Source: JAIYDJ01 sp031400505 (GTDB lineage Bacteria > Pseudomonadota > Alphaproteobacteria > Rhodobacterales > Rhodobacteraceae). From it: a stretch of DNA of 64,000 nt. Of the stretch, positions 1 through 8,683 are shown in pieces; positions within the stretch are counted from its first letter, which is position 1, and each line of letters opens with the position of its first letter. The notes under the pieces are model-generated. The model was not told the DNA's origin. It saw only the letters and a list, made by a program, of their open reading frames with translations, and searched no databases. Both the position numbers and the translations under genes were made by a program. The stretch covers positions 1 through 64,000 of the forward strand of contig JANNPZ010000078.1 of NCBI GenBank assembly GCA_031400505.1, written 5' to 3'.

Positions 1-2
1 CC

Positions 3-803
3 CTGACCATCGAAACCGGGCAGAAGAAACCCGCCGTCAAGTGGGCCGAGTATCAGCACGAAGACATCCCGCTCGACACGCTGCGGTCGTGGTATCGCGG
101 GCGGCTCGGACAGATGCCCCTCACGGGCATGGTGTTCGGCGGCCACCGCCGCCTTGTCGCGCTGGACATCGACGTGACGGACTTCGCGAAGAACCATCGC
201 ATCTGCGAGATCGCGATCTATGACTTTAACATCGGCTCCACTTTCTTCCGCATCGGCAACGCGCCGAAGGTCATGGCGTTCTTCAAAGGCGAGGTGCGAT
301 CCACGAAACTCAACGGGGTCGAGGTGTTTGGATCGTCAGGCCAGGTTGCAATCTACGGCACGCACCCGACGACGAAGAAGGATTATCAGTGGCCTGTCCA
401 CTCGCTTCTTGACGTCACGCCCAACGACTTGCCCGAGGTCACGCAGGAACAGGTCAGCGGATGGCTCGAAGCGATCAGCCCACTTCTCGTGTCCCGCGAC
501 ACAGCGGGTCGGCAGGTCGGTTGGGCGGGCAATGGCGAATTGCGGGAGGCGCTGCGCAAGGACGGCATCAACGCAGCCCAGCGCGCGGTTGTCAGCCTGC
601 ACGACGGGTCACGCCACCCGACACTGCTGACCGTCACAGCATGGCTCGTGTCGAAGGGCTACGCGCCCGCAGACATCGTGACCTTCATCGACAACAACTT
701 CCCGGATCACCTGCGGAAAGACGACTGGCGCAAGCTGCGCCCGCGCATCCGTCAGATGGCCGAGGACGCCGTTGAGAAATTCTTCGGCGAGGAGAAATGG
801 TAA
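3..803 (+). CDS. Bifunctional DNA primase/polymerase (prim-pol), 5' partial
   Basis: The frame is open from the window start, so the gene begins upstream. The visible 266 residues match the C-terminal part of prim-pol proteins of phages and plasmids, which synthesise primers and extend them. About residues 55-57 is the metal-binding D-x-D (in LVALDIDVTD), and about residues 115-122 the segment QVAIYGTH carries the family's conserved GxH. The C-terminal ~110 residues (from about PEVTQEQ) look like a helical PriCT-type linker. It overlaps the start of the DUF927 ATPase gene, so the two probably form one replication operon. Family assignment is confident; whether the N-terminus is complete cannot be seen. 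Confidence 0.8.
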   Translation: MTIETGQKKPAVKWAEYQHEDIPLDTLRSWYRGRLGQMPLTGMVFGGHRRLVALDIDVTDFAKNHRICEIAIYDFNIGSTFFRIGNAPKVMAFFKGEVRSTKLNGVEVFGSSGQVAIYGTHPTTKKDYQWPVHSLLDVTPNDLPEVTQEQVSGWLEAISPLLVSRDTAGRQVGWAGNGELREALRKDGINAAQRAVVSLHDGSRHPTLLTVTAWLVSKGYAPADIVTFIDNNFPDHLRKDDWRKLRPRIRQMAEDAVEKFFGEEKW

Positions 804-2524
804 TGGAAGACATCACTCAGCGGACGCCTGACGACCTGAAACCCGAGCCTGTGGTCATCAAGCGTTATCCCCTCGACGACAAAACCGAGGTTGAAGTGCG
901 CGACGACGGCGTGTGGTTCATCGAGAACAAGGTGACGAAGGACGGCAAGCCGTATCGGGAAGCAACGCGGGCGGCCTCGTCGGTCATCGACATCGAGGGG
1001 GTCGTGCGCCCCATCGACGCCGAGAGCGAGTCAGGCTTGCTTGTGCGCATCGACAACCGTCACCTGACCGTCAAGCGTGAAGACCTGATCCAGACGCAGG
1101 ACATTGGCAAGTGGTTGGCTGGGCGCGAGGCATACTTCAATCCGAAACACCTGCCCCTGCTCGCCCGCATGTTCATGGAAACGCGGCCTGCGCCCGTGAT
1201 CGGCTACACCCGCAACGGGTGGCAGCGAAACGGTGCTTTCGTCGTCGGTGACACGGTGTTGCTTGGCGTCGGTCATGTACTGCGTGGCGAAGGGACTCGG
1301 TATGAACAGCGTTCGACGTTTGCCGACTGGGAACAGGAAGTGCTGTCTCGGGCAAAGCAGAAGCCCGCGTGGCTGTTCGCCATCCTCGTAGGGCTGTCGT
1401 CCGTGCTGCTTCACCCGCTGGGCATCGACACGGGCACAGCGTTCAATGCCTACGGCTCGTCGGGATCAGGAAAGACGGCAGGCTTGAAGGCTGCTGCGGG
1501 TTGCTGGGGCCGTCCTGACGCGTCCGGGTGCCTCAAATCGTTCAACACGACCCTCAACGCCCTCGAAAACACATTCGAGGGTGGCAATGACATGGGGGTG
1601 ACGCTCGACGAGATGAAGTTTGCAGACAACAATCTTCTCGCTGGCTTTGCCTACATGTCGGGCAATGGCATGGGTCGGGAAAGGATGAAGTCTAACTCGG
1701 ATCAGCAGCGCGTCAGACGGTGGTTGTGCAACTCGCTCCTGTCGTCTGAAAAGTCGGTCGAAGCGATCTTCGATGCGCTGGAAGAAAAGCAGGCGGCGGG
1801 CATGGTCACGCGCCTCGTGGACATCGACATGCGGCAGTGGTTGCCGATCATCGACGGGGGTGCGGTCAACGAGTTTGAGGCGACGCTGATGCTGCACTAC
1901 GGCACGGCTGGGCCTGAGTTCGTGCGGCGGGTTGCAGGCATGACCGACCTGAAAGAACGGCATGTGCGGGCCGCTGCTGCCCTCTACGCGGGCGATGATC
2001 CGAAACTCGGGCGGGCGGCGCGCGTGTTCGCACAGTTGAAGATCGTCGGCGAGATCATGGGCATCGACACGGCGGTGGTGGATCAGATTTGGGTGCAGTG
2101 GTCAGCGGATGTGGTCGAAGCGTTCGACGATGATTTCCAGATCGGCAAGGCCGTGCTGACCTTCATCGAGCGTAACCGCCGCGTGTCGATCATCGAGTTG
2201 GCAAAGGATAAGCATGACGGCGAGGATAGCCCGTTCGGTCAGGACGAAGGCGAGGTCGGGCATTCCTACAAGGAACGCGATGGCTGGTTCGAGGATGAAT
2301 TCGTCTACCTGCGCGTCGAGGCGCTCTCGAAGTTGTGCAAAGGCTTCTCGCGGATGCAGGCATACCAGTGGATGCAGGGGAATGGCGTGCTGCATAAGAT
2401 GAACCCGAAAGCAGATCGGTGGACTGTATATGTGCCGCGCCTCACGCCGCGAGTGACAGCATTGCGGATTGATACGGATCGGCTCCGTCACATCCTCGGT
2501 GAGGATACGGTTGATACGGAATAG
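803..2524 (+). CDS. DUF927 helicase-like ATPase
   Basis: A 573-residue protein with a DUF927 region: the segment GYTRNGW, then a Walker A P-loop GSSGSGKT near residues 218-225, and an acidic TLDEMKFAD stretch that is probably Walker B. DUF927 proteins act with phage and plasmid primases as presumed replicative helicases. Two ATGs are possible, at 797 and 803; I chose 803 because AGGAG at 790-794 is then 8 nt away, whereas 797 would leave only 2 nt. The start overlaps the primase stop (TAATG). The gene ends directly at an inverted repeat and the iteron region, so primase, helicase and candidate origin sit together. The helicase role is inferred from family and context. Confidence 0.75.
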   Translation: MEDITQRTPDDLKPEPVVIKRYPLDDKTEVEVRDDGVWFIENKVTKDGKPYREATRAASSVIDIEGVVRPIDAESESGLLVRIDNRHLTVKREDLIQTQDIGKWLAGREAYFNPKHLPLLARMFMETRPAPVIGYTRNGWQRNGAFVVGDTVLLGVGHVLRGEGTRYEQRSTFADWEQEVLSRAKQKPAWLFAILVGLSSVLLHPLGIDTGTAFNAYGSSGSGKTAGLKAAAGCWGRPDASGCLKSFNTTLNALENTFEGGNDMGVTLDEMKFADNNLLAGFAYMSGNGMGRERMKSNSDQQRVRRWLCNSLLSSEKSVEAIFDALEEKQAAGMVTRLVDIDMRQWLPIIDGGAVNEFEATLMLHYGTAGPEFVRRVAGMTDLKERHVRAAAALYAGDDPKLGRAARVFAQLKIVGEIMGIDTAVVDQIWVQWSADVVEAFDDDFQIGKAVLTFIERNRRVSIIELAKDKHDGEDSPFGQDEGEVGHSYKERDGWFEDEFVYLRVEALSKLCKGFSRMQAYQWMQGNGVLHKMNPKADRWTVYVPRLTPRVTALRIDTDRLRHILGEDTVDTE

Positions 2525-2573
2525 CGTCACACAGATTGAGGGCGTTGCGTTACGGTTGAGCATTGTGTGACGC
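2524..2573. repeat. 10-bp perfect inverted repeat after the helicase gene
   Basis: GCGTCACACA at 2524-2533 is matched by TGTGTGACGC at 2564-2573 with a 30-nt loop that contains one GTTACG iteron. It starts on the last base of the stop codon and is followed by TTTT. It could be a terminator for the replication operon or part of the origin structure; the long loop argues against an ordinary terminator. Confidence 0.5.
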
Positions 2574-2785
2574 TTTTCCGTAACGTGTTACGCTTTGTTC
2601 GACTGGGGCGTAACACCTAGATACGTCAATGAAATAAGGCATTTAACTATGTCTGTTACGGTTGTTACGTTTATTTCGATATAGAGATAGTATTAGCAGT
2701 GAAGGCTGTTTTGCGCGTGTTTGCGTCTGTATGATCTCTCTCTCGTAGCGGCGTATCAACCGTAACACTCCGTAACAGCGTATCA
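2549..2785. other. Candidate replication origin: GTTACG/CGTAAC iterons
   Basis: The hexamer CGTAAC or its complement GTTACG occurs eight times in about 230 bp, at 2549, 2579, 2587, 2609, 2655, 2664, 2761 and 2771. Two copies form a tandem pair 10 bp apart (CCGTAAC at 2760 and 2770) that is flanked by direct repeats GCGTATCA at 2751-2758 and 2778-2785. An AT-richer stretch lies between 2620 and 2700. Clustered iterons beside primase and helicase genes are typical of satellite and phage origins. A cluster of regulator sites is the alternative reading. Confidence 0.5.
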
Positions 2786-3260
2786 GTCTGCGCTTCGATG
2801 GCGGGCAACGTCGTCCCGAATACGGGCGATCTACTCCACCTGCTTTCGATCCACAGCAACCGCCTCGCCTACGAAACGCCTACGATTATTTGACCATACC
2901 ATTGATAACTATAGCATAACTAACGTATGACTTTAGTTCATGCCGCATGAGTCCTACACCCAACCATAGATGTTGTGGCGGCGCAGACAGAAGCACACAA
3001 CGCGCTGATCCGGGTGCAGTGGACCCCCTCCGTCGAGATACAGAACCCCAGCACCGGGTTCGGAAATATCTCAGCACCATTTCTGACCCCCCCGCCCTCC
3101 ACCTTAAACTCATGATCTGAAACGCATTATCCGGTTTGAGGACCACCCCACGGGCTTTAAAGTCAACCTGCGATGGTCAGTGAAAGCGGTCAAGTCGCAC
3201 AACCGGGCGAGGCGGCTTCTGATCGGGCGCGCCTCGCCCATCCTAATCAAAGGACGGCCC
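2786..3260. other. Non-coding stretch before the packaging genes
   Basis: I find no convincing gene here. Positions 2868-2898 hold a doubled CCTACGA motif and TTTGACCATA (listed separately). The part around 2886-2940 is AT-rich and probably holds the promoter of the packaging operon, but I cannot place -35 and -10 elements with certainty. A pyrimidine-rich run lies at about 3089-3104. Confidence 0.4.
2868..2898 (+). repeat. Doubled CCTACGA motif plus TTTGACCATA (copy A)
   Basis: CCTACGA occurs at 2868-2874 and 2879-2885, exactly 11 bp apart, followed by TTTGACCATA at 2889-2898. The same three motifs, with the same 11-bp spacing of the first two, recur at the right end of the element (13054-13132). 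One helical turn of spacing suggests a DNA-binding protein shared by both places, for example an integrase arm-site protein, an excisionase or a replication initiator. Confidence 0.45.
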
Positions 3261-3530
3261 ATGCGTTTCACCATTCAATCGACCCCTACCGGCTGCACCA
3301 TCACGAAAGCCGAACACCACCAAAGCACCGCGTTCCCGATCCCGATGAGCGCAGGCGATCTGACGGCCTTGCTTTCGACGCTCCTCGCCGATCCCGAGAA
3401 GCACGAAGTCGAGCAAGGCCCGGTGCAGATCGTCCGCGCGGAAAAGGGCGTGTCGATCCGCACAGCGCAAGGTCAATTCGACCTGCCGTGGCCGCACCTG
3501 TTCGCCATCGAAGGCGCGCCCCATGTTTAA
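3261..3530 (+). CDS. Small phage protein of unknown function
   Basis: An 89-residue protein that I do not recognise, beginning MRFTIQSTPT. The start at 3261 has AGGA at 3251-3254 as ribosome binding site; an upstream ATG at 3180 lacks one. The 3' end overlaps the portal gene by 8 nt, so it is translated as the first gene of the packaging operon. There are no membrane segments or cysteines. Confidence 0.55.
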   Translation: MRFTIQSTPTGCTITKAEHHQSTAFPIPMSAGDLTALLSTLLADPEKHEVEQGPVQIVRAEKGVSIRTAQGQFDLPWPHLFAIEGAPHV

Positions 3531-4884
3531 ACGCCGCGACCAACGCCTCGCCCAATACCAGAAAATCCGCGACTGCCTCGAAGGCGAGGATCAGGTCAAA
3601 GATCAGGGAACGCTTTACCTGAAAAAACCTGACGCGATGACGACGCAGAACTATGAGGCCTACAAGGAACGCGCCCAATTCTACGGCGCAGCGGAATCGA
3701 CACTCCGCGCCCTCGTCGGCCTCGCGCTGCGCAAAGACCCCGTGATCAAACTGCCGCCGCGCCTCGAAAGCCTGCGCCTGTCCGCTACCAACGACCGCGC
3801 GCCGCTTTCGGTCATGATCGAACAAATGGTGCGCGAGGTGATGGCAATGGGGCGGTTCGGCCTGATGCTCGACTTCCCCCGCGAAGGCGCATCAGCCTTG
3901 ACCCCGCCGCACTTCGTGACGTGGACAGCGGAAACCATCGACAACTTCAAGGTCGCCTACATCGACGGCCAGCTTGAACTGACGCGAGTGATCCTGGCCT
4001 CGGATGAAGACCTCGACGGCGATCAGATCTTTCTCGACCTTTGTCTTGAAGACGGCATTTACCGGATCCGTCGTTTCATCGAACAGGGGGCGATCAAGGC
4101 CCGCGTGGACATCGAAGAAGAAATCATTCCGATGGTGAAGGGCAAACCGCTGTCCTTCATCCCGTTCATTTTCATCAGCGACAAGAACCTGAACCCGAAC
4201 GACGAAAAACCGCCGCTACTCGACCTGTGCAACCTGAACCTCGGCCATTACCGCAACAGCGCCGACCGCGAACATGCAATGTTTCTGACGGCAACGCCGA
4301 CCCCGTGGATCGCGGGCAACGTGCCGGCGAACAAGGTGCCGACCTGCATCGGTAGCGGCACCGTGTGGAACCTGCCCGAAGGCACACAGGTCGGGATGCT
4401 CGAATTCCAAGGCCCGTCGATGACAGCCTTCCGCGAACTGATGCAGGAAAAACTCGACCAGATGGCAAGCCTCGGCGCGCGCATGTTGTCGGCGTCGATG
4501 AACCGAAACGAAACCACTGCAACAGCGACCCAACGCTCCCGGTCTGAGCTGTCCCTGCTGCAATCCACCGTCGTGATGGTCGAGGCGGCGTTGACGCGCC
4601 TGCTGCGCCTTGCTGCTGACTGGACGGGCGAACGGCCTGACGACGTGTCAGTGACGTTCTCGAGGGATTTTATCGAAGTCTCGATGGACCCCACAGGCAT
4701 CATCGCGCAGATGAAGTTGTGGCAGGCGGGCGCGATCAGTCGGCAGACGCTCTACGAAAACCTGCAACAGGGGGAAATCGCCCGCGCGGATCGCTCCTAC
4801 GCCGATGAAAAGGACATGATCGAGGAAGAAGGCGGCGACCTGTCGCTTCCCATCTCCATCCTGAAAATGCCGCCCGCCGCATGA
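3523..4884 (+). CDS. Phage portal protein (DUF4055 type)
   Basis: A 453-residue protein whose sequence resembles DUF4055 portal proteins: the N-terminal YKERAQFYGAAESTLRALVG, then MVREVMAMGRFGLMLDFP near residues 103-120, a central region with SADREH, and a glutamine/methionine-rich helical segment (about 305-335) that fits the portal crown and barrel helices. Portals form the dodecameric ring at one vertex of the head through which terminase pumps DNA. It overlaps the gene before it and the next gene by ATGA. With the terminase genes downstream it defines a packaging module. Assignment rests on recognised family pattern. Confidence 0.7.
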   Translation: MFKRRDQRLAQYQKIRDCLEGEDQVKDQGTLYLKKPDAMTTQNYEAYKERAQFYGAAESTLRALVGLALRKDPVIKLPPRLESLRLSATNDRAPLSVMIEQMVREVMAMGRFGLMLDFPREGASALTPPHFVTWTAETIDNFKVAYIDGQLELTRVILASDEDLDGDQIFLDLCLEDGIYRIRRFIEQGAIKARVDIEEEIIPMVKGKPLSFIPFIFISDKNLNPNDEKPPLLDLCNLNLGHYRNSADREHAMFLTATPTPWIAGNVPANKVPTCIGSGTVWNLPEGTQVGMLEFQGPSMTAFRELMQEKLDQMASLGARMLSASMNRNETTATATQRSRSELSLLQSTVVMVEAALTRLLRLAADWTGERPDDVSVTFSRDFIEVSMDPTGIIAQMKLWQAGAISRQTLYENLQQGEIARADRSYADEKDMIEEEGGDLSLPISILKMPPAA

Positions 4885-5507
4885 CGCCGGAAGCTGCGCT
4901 AATGGTCGCCGTGATCGAACAGGCGATCACGGACCTCGACGACCCAAATCCTGTGATCCGAAGTGACGCTAACTCGTTCTTCTTCGGCACGGGCGCTTGG
5001 GCGGATATCCGCCGTTTATACTGTGATGCCATCGGCGTTGATTCCGCACATGTGCAGGCGTCGCTCCGTCGCGCCGGGAAAGCGGGTAAACCGGCGCGGG
5101 AGCCGCGTAACGTCAAGCATACGTTCTCAACGGATGACCTCCGCGCGCTGATACCGACGGAAGCGGCCTTCCAGTTGGCAGATATCACCGTCCCGAAAGA
5201 CGTCAACCTGACCATCAAGCAGGCACGGTTGGCCGCCCTAATCAAAGAAGGTTTCGTCGAGACGATTGGATACCGCTGGTACGCACTGACCAGCCTCAAG
5301 CACCCAAGGAATCTGACGCACAAAGAGCGCATCCTGTCCGTCCTCGATCAGCGGCCAATCAGTGCGCGAGAACTTGCGGCTAGTTTGCGACCGCGGATTT
5401 CACCAGTCGACGTGGCCGTCTATTGCGACGGCTTGGTCGCAGACGGGTTGGTCGAAAAGATAGGCCCGGCCACCTATCGACTGCGCGCCCGACTGATCGC
5501 TGCCTAA
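4881..5507 (+). CDS. Phage-associated protein with C-terminal winged-helix-like repeats
   Basis: A 208-residue protein of unknown function. Residues 1-60 contain a segment (SDANSFFFGTGAWADIRRLY) reminiscent of small phage regulatory proteins located near portal genes. The rest contains two stretches that look like winged-helix units (about 85-130 and 145-200), including RILSVLDQRPISARELA. It is translationally coupled to the portal gene through an ATGA overlap. A DNA-binding role is inferred from the fold-like pattern only. A gap of about 170 nt with no evident gene follows. Confidence 0.55.
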   Translation: MTPEAALMVAVIEQAITDLDDPNPVIRSDANSFFFGTGAWADIRRLYCDAIGVDSAHVQASLRRAGKAGKPAREPRNVKHTFSTDDLRALIPTEAAFQLADITVPKDVNLTIKQARLAALIKEGFVETIGYRWYALTSLKHPRNLTHKERILSVLDQRPISARELAASLRPRISPVDVAVYCDGLVADGLVEKIGPATYRLRARLIAA

Positions 5508-5676
5508 ATCCTCGAAACTCCACCTGAAAGCGTGCTTTTCACAGCCATATCAGTCGCTTAGTGTGACCTTGCAGACGTGGTGAGGCCCGGCTCGAGTGTT
5601 GAACGCACTAGGGGCAGGTCAGAAATGGCCTGCCTCGTTCAATATTCCTACCGCGTTCAACCATAGGAGCATCACC

Positions 5677-6222
5677 ATGCCCGACGACAACGAAACGCAG
5701 GCGCTTGCGCTTGCAAAGGCCCTTGCCCCGACTCTGCTCGAACTTCTGAAACCCGCGATGACGGAACACATCGACGCGTCGATCTCGGGCCTGAAAAAGA
5801 AGAACGAAGAACTGCTCGAAAAGCTGGCGAAGCGGGCAGACTTCGCGCCCGACGACAAACCGACCCCGCGCAAGATCACCGAAGACATTCACTTGTCGCG
5901 CGAAGAAGCAAGAAACGCGCAGACCTATCGCGAGGCAGATGCGCTTGCCAAAGCCAACGGTGTGTCCGTCCGCATCACGACCGACGTGGACGGCGATCAG
6001 GCATTGCGCAACCTGCGCCGCGCCGAACCGACGACCGTCGATGCGCTGAAAGGCAAGACGCACCTCGTCCACGACGGCGTTCTTTATGCCACCCGCGAGG
6101 CGATGCGCGACCGCCGCAACTTCGTCAAACTCGAACAGCAGGCAAAGCGGGAACACCTGCGGTTCCAGCCTATCGCGACCTTCGACAACCTGCCCGAGGG
6201 GGTCGTCGATGCAAACCCCTGA
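5677..6222 (+). CDS. Coiled-coil phage protein, possible scaffold or head-associated protein
   Basis: A 181-residue protein starting MPDDNETQAL, chosen because AGGAG at 5665-5669 stands 7 nt before ATG 5677. Residues 15-55 are strongly helical with a short charged coiled-coil (SGLKKKNEELLEKLAKRAD). The rest is charged and ends with FDNLPEGVVDANP. Its place between portal and terminase genes and the coiled-coil could fit a scaffold-like or head-completion protein, but I recognise no family. It overlaps the next gene by 14 nt. Confidence 0.5.
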   Translation: MPDDNETQALALAKALAPTLLELLKPAMTEHIDASISGLKKKNEELLEKLAKRADFAPDDKPTPRKITEDIHLSREEARNAQTYREADALAKANGVSVRITTDVDGDQALRNLRRAEPTTVDALKGKTHLVHDGVLYATREAMRDRRNFVKLEQQAKREHLRFQPIATFDNLPEGVVDANP

Positions 6223-6601
6223 ACTGAGGGCGGCCCTCGAGTTCGCCTATCGCATCTTTGTCTGTGACATGGGCATGGAGCTATACGTCCGTCGCGACGG
6301 TTTGACGGTCGTCACGAGTACGTCGGTCGAAGACGTGCAGCCGTCAGGCCCCGACAACGCTTTTCTGCACTTCATGGCGGTCTCGTTTCAGGCGCACCTG
6401 AACGGCCACCCCCTCGCGGATATTCGCGATCAGTTGGTCGCGCTCAATGTCGGGGAAGCGGCTGCACAGGATATCTACGAACATTTGCTGGGTATCTCCG
6501 GTGACGAATGGGCGCTGTTGCGACGGCGTGTCGCCTTCTACACAGCCGACACTAACACGCCAACGACGCCCGGTTCGACCGTCAACGCGGGTGTCACCTA
6601 A
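6209..6601 (+). CDS. Hypothetical phage protein
   Basis: A 130-residue protein beginning MQTPELRAAL, with a GAGGGGG ribosome binding site at about 6195-6201. It is acidic, has no cysteine cluster or membrane span, and ends in a threonine-rich tail (TADTNTPTTPGS). It overlaps the preceding gene and is separated by one base from the following small-terminase-like gene, so it belongs to the packaging operon. The function is unknown. Confidence 0.5.
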   Translation: MQTPELRAALEFAYRIFVCDMGMELYVRRDGLTVVTSTSVEDVQPSGPDNAFLHFMAVSFQAHLNGHPLADIRDQLVALNVGEAAAQDIYEHLLGISGDEWALLRRRVAFYTADTNTPTTPGSTVNAGVT

Positions 6602-6602
6602 C

Positions 6603-7181
6603 ATGGACATGGAGCGCATCAGGCGGGCCTTGCCGAAGGAGTCGGGCGGCGGTCGCCGCTCGACCATTCGGATGCGTTCGGACGTCGCGGAAGTGGTGGT
6701 CGATTGTGTCTTGATGCGCCGCCCGTTCCTCGAAATCGCGAAACGCTGCGCCGTGGACGTCGAAACCCTCGTCCGTTTTCGGAAGAAATTCATCACGGAA
6801 GAAGTCAAGAAGATCGTCCTCGTCGAAGATCAGAAGGCAGAGGCGAACGCCATCGACACGGCGATCAACGAAGGCCAGGACGAGATTCAGACGGGCCTGC
6901 GGTCGATCATCGCGGAACAGCGGAAGATCATCGAGCAGTTGAAGGCGGAAGAAGACCTTGGCGGTGCACTGATGGGGCTGCGGGATCAGGCTGCAACCTA
7001 TGAACGCCTGCTGAAAAGCTACACCGCGTTGAAAGAGCGGACGACCATCGTTCTGTCGATCAACGAAAACCCCGAGTGGAGTCGTTTGCAAAATGTTCTG
7101 CGCGCCGTCTTCGCAGATCACCCCGAAGCGTTCGACGATTTCCAACGCCTCGCGCGGCAGGAGCGCCTGCGCCTTGAATGA
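6603..7181 (+). CDS. Small terminase subunit-like protein
   Basis: A 192-residue protein. Residues 15-60 contain a helix-turn-helix-like segment (RRPFLEIAKRCAVDVETLVRF), followed by a long helical region (about 60-150) suited to oligomerisation. This layout and the position directly before the large terminase gene fit a small terminase (DNA recognition) subunit, which selects the packaging site. I do not recognise a specific family, so the call is largely from context. Start 6603 is one base after the previous stop and has no strong ribosome binding site, suggesting coupled translation. Confidence 0.5.
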   Translation: MDMERIRRALPKESGGGRRSTIRMRSDVAEVVVDCVLMRRPFLEIAKRCAVDVETLVRFRKKFITEEVKKIVLVEDQKAEANAIDTAINEGQDEIQTGLRSIIAEQRKIIEQLKAEEDLGGALMGLRDQAATYERLLKSYTALKERTTIVLSINENPEWSRLQNVLRAVFADHPEAFDDFQRLARQERLRLE

Positions 7182-7959
7182 ACTCGATTTCTTTCTTCGG
7201 ACGCTCGAGGAACGCGTTGACCCGACGCACCTGCTTGAGCGTGTCGTCGGTGCGCCTGCGGACCCGTGGCAGAAGGCGTTGCTGACCACCACTAGCCCCT
7301 TCGTCATGTGCTTGGCGTCACGGCGCATCGGCAAGTCGCAGACGACGGGCGTGCTTGCCGCCCAGACCGTTGCCGAACCTGATCGGACGGTGTTGATCCT
7401 TTCGACTACGCTGTCGCAGTCGCAACTGCTGTTCAAGAAATGCCTGCTGGCTTGGTCGAAGATGGCGCTGCCGATCAAGGCTGTCCGCGCGACACAGACC
7501 GCCCTCGAACTCGAAAACGGGTCTCAGATCGTCTGCGTCCCCGCAGGACAGGACGGCGAATCCGCGCGCGGGCATGGCGTGAAAAACGGCGGTATCCTAG
7601 TTTATGAGGAAGGCGCATTTCTCGCGGATGCCGTCTATGACGCGACTCTGCCGATCCGCGAGGACGGCGGCAGGATTTTGATCATCACGACGCCCGGTCG
7701 GAAGGGCGGCGTCGCGCACCGCTTCTGGACCGAGAACGACGACGTGGAAAAGATCACCGCCCGTTCGACTGACCTGCCACGCATGGCCGAAAAGGTGGCG
7801 TTCGACCGTCGGTATATGCCGCCCGTCAAGTTTGCCGTCGAGCATGACCTTGCGTGGATGGGCGCGGGCGGGACGCCGTTCTTCGATTCCATGACCATCA
7901 GCAACGCCTTCGTCGCGCGACCGCAACTCGAACTGGGGAACATCTATGCAGGCATCTGA
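7174..7959 (+). CDS. Large terminase, ATPase subunit (separate gene)
   Basis: A 261-residue protein carrying only the ATPase half of a phage terminase. Walker A is ASRRIGKSQ (about 48-56), Walker B is GILVYEEGA (about 140-148, with the catalytic glutamate next to it), and the coupling motif is ILIITTPG (about 168-175). The motor drives DNA into the head. I chose TTG 7174 because AGGAG lies at 7159-7163 and no suitable ATG exists nearby; it overlaps the end of the preceding gene. The reading frame stops at 7959 before any nuclease domain, which instead is encoded by the next gene in another frame. Confidence 0.75.
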   Translation: MNELDFFLRTLEERVDPTHLLERVVGAPADPWQKALLTTTSPFVMCLASRRIGKSQTTGVLAAQTVAEPDRTVLILSTTLSQSQLLFKKCLLAWSKMALPIKAVRATQTALELENGSQIVCVPAGQDGESARGHGVKNGGILVYEEGAFLADAVYDATLPIREDGGRILIITTPGRKGGVAHRFWTENDDVEKITARSTDLPRMAEKVAFDRRYMPPVKFAVEHDLAWMGAGGTPFFDSMTISNAFVARPQLELGNIYAGI

Positions 7960-8662
7960 AATCATCACGCAGGGCGAAGACCTTGTCTTGCCGTGCTTCG
8001 ATCCCGTCGTGACCGTGGTGCGCGGCTATCGCCGTTTCCTCGTCGGCCTCGACATTGCTCAGAGCATCGACCAGAACGCCTTTGCGATCATCGAAGACGT
8101 CCGCGAACCAGCTTGGGGCGAGAACGGCCAATACCTGAAACCACGGACGCGAACCATTGTGCGGGCGGAACGCATCCCGCAGATGGATTACACCCGCCTT
8201 GCGCAAGTTGTGAAAAACCTGATGGCCGATCCCGCGCTTGTCGGTCGCGCCCATCTTGTCGTCGATGCGGGCGGTCCCGGTCGTTCTTTCTGCGATCTGC
8301 TGAACGCGAAGGGCGTCCAGCACACGCGGATGCAGATTGTCGGCGGTGACAACGAGAACGAGACGAAGGAACGGGCAACGACGTTCTGGAACGTGGGCAA
8401 GAACATGCTGCTCGGCAACCTGAACTCGGCGCTGCATACGGGCGATCTGCGCATCGGTGAATTCCCCGGCCGCGACGAACTTCGCCATGAGTTGGAAAGT
8501 TTCGAGATGACCATGACGGATGCAGGTCGCGTCCGGATCGAAGGCGGAACGCGGGCAGGACATGCGGACATCGCAATGGCTGCTGCCATGTCCTTCGCCT
8601 TGTCAGATCATCGGTCAGTCGGCGCGTTCATCGGCGAAACGCGGCTGCGTGGCTACTGGTAG
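7946..8662 (+). CDS. Large terminase, nuclease subunit (separate gene)
   Basis: A 238-residue protein with the RNase H-like nuclease fold of terminases, which cuts concatemeric DNA at the start and end of packaging. Candidate metal ligands are D36 (FLVGLDIA), D107 (HLVVDAGG) and D208 (AGHADIAMA). ATG 7946 lies inside the end of the ATPase gene (14-nt overlap, different frame) and has TGGGGA a few bases upstream, so it can be translated as its own protein. Either the terminase is naturally two-part or a frameshift has split one gene; the well-placed start favours the first view. It is the last gene of the packaging operon. Confidence 0.7.
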   Translation: MQASEIITQGEDLVLPCFDPVVTVVRGYRRFLVGLDIAQSIDQNAFAIIEDVREPAWGENGQYLKPRTRTIVRAERIPQMDYTRLAQVVKNLMADPALVGRAHLVVDAGGPGRSFCDLLNAKGVQHTRMQIVGGDNENETKERATTFWNVGKNMLLGNLNSALHTGDLRIGEFPGRDELRHELESFEMTMTDAGRVRIEGGTRAGHADIAMAAAMSFALSDHRSVGAFIGETRLRGYW

Positions 8663-8683
8663 CCTGCAACCGCGCCATAGACC

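Noticed and set aside
2671..3146. Two short minus-strand open frames in the non-coding region
   Set aside because: They lack ribosome binding sites, have arginine/serine-rich low-complexity translations and cover the iteron and AT-rich regulatory region; nothing suggests they are genes.
5508..5676. A possible extra small gene between the winged-helix-like protein and the coiled-coil protein
   Set aside because: The upstream ATG at 5596 adds 27 residues without a ribosome binding site, while ATG 5677 has a good one; the gap is better read as an untranslated region.
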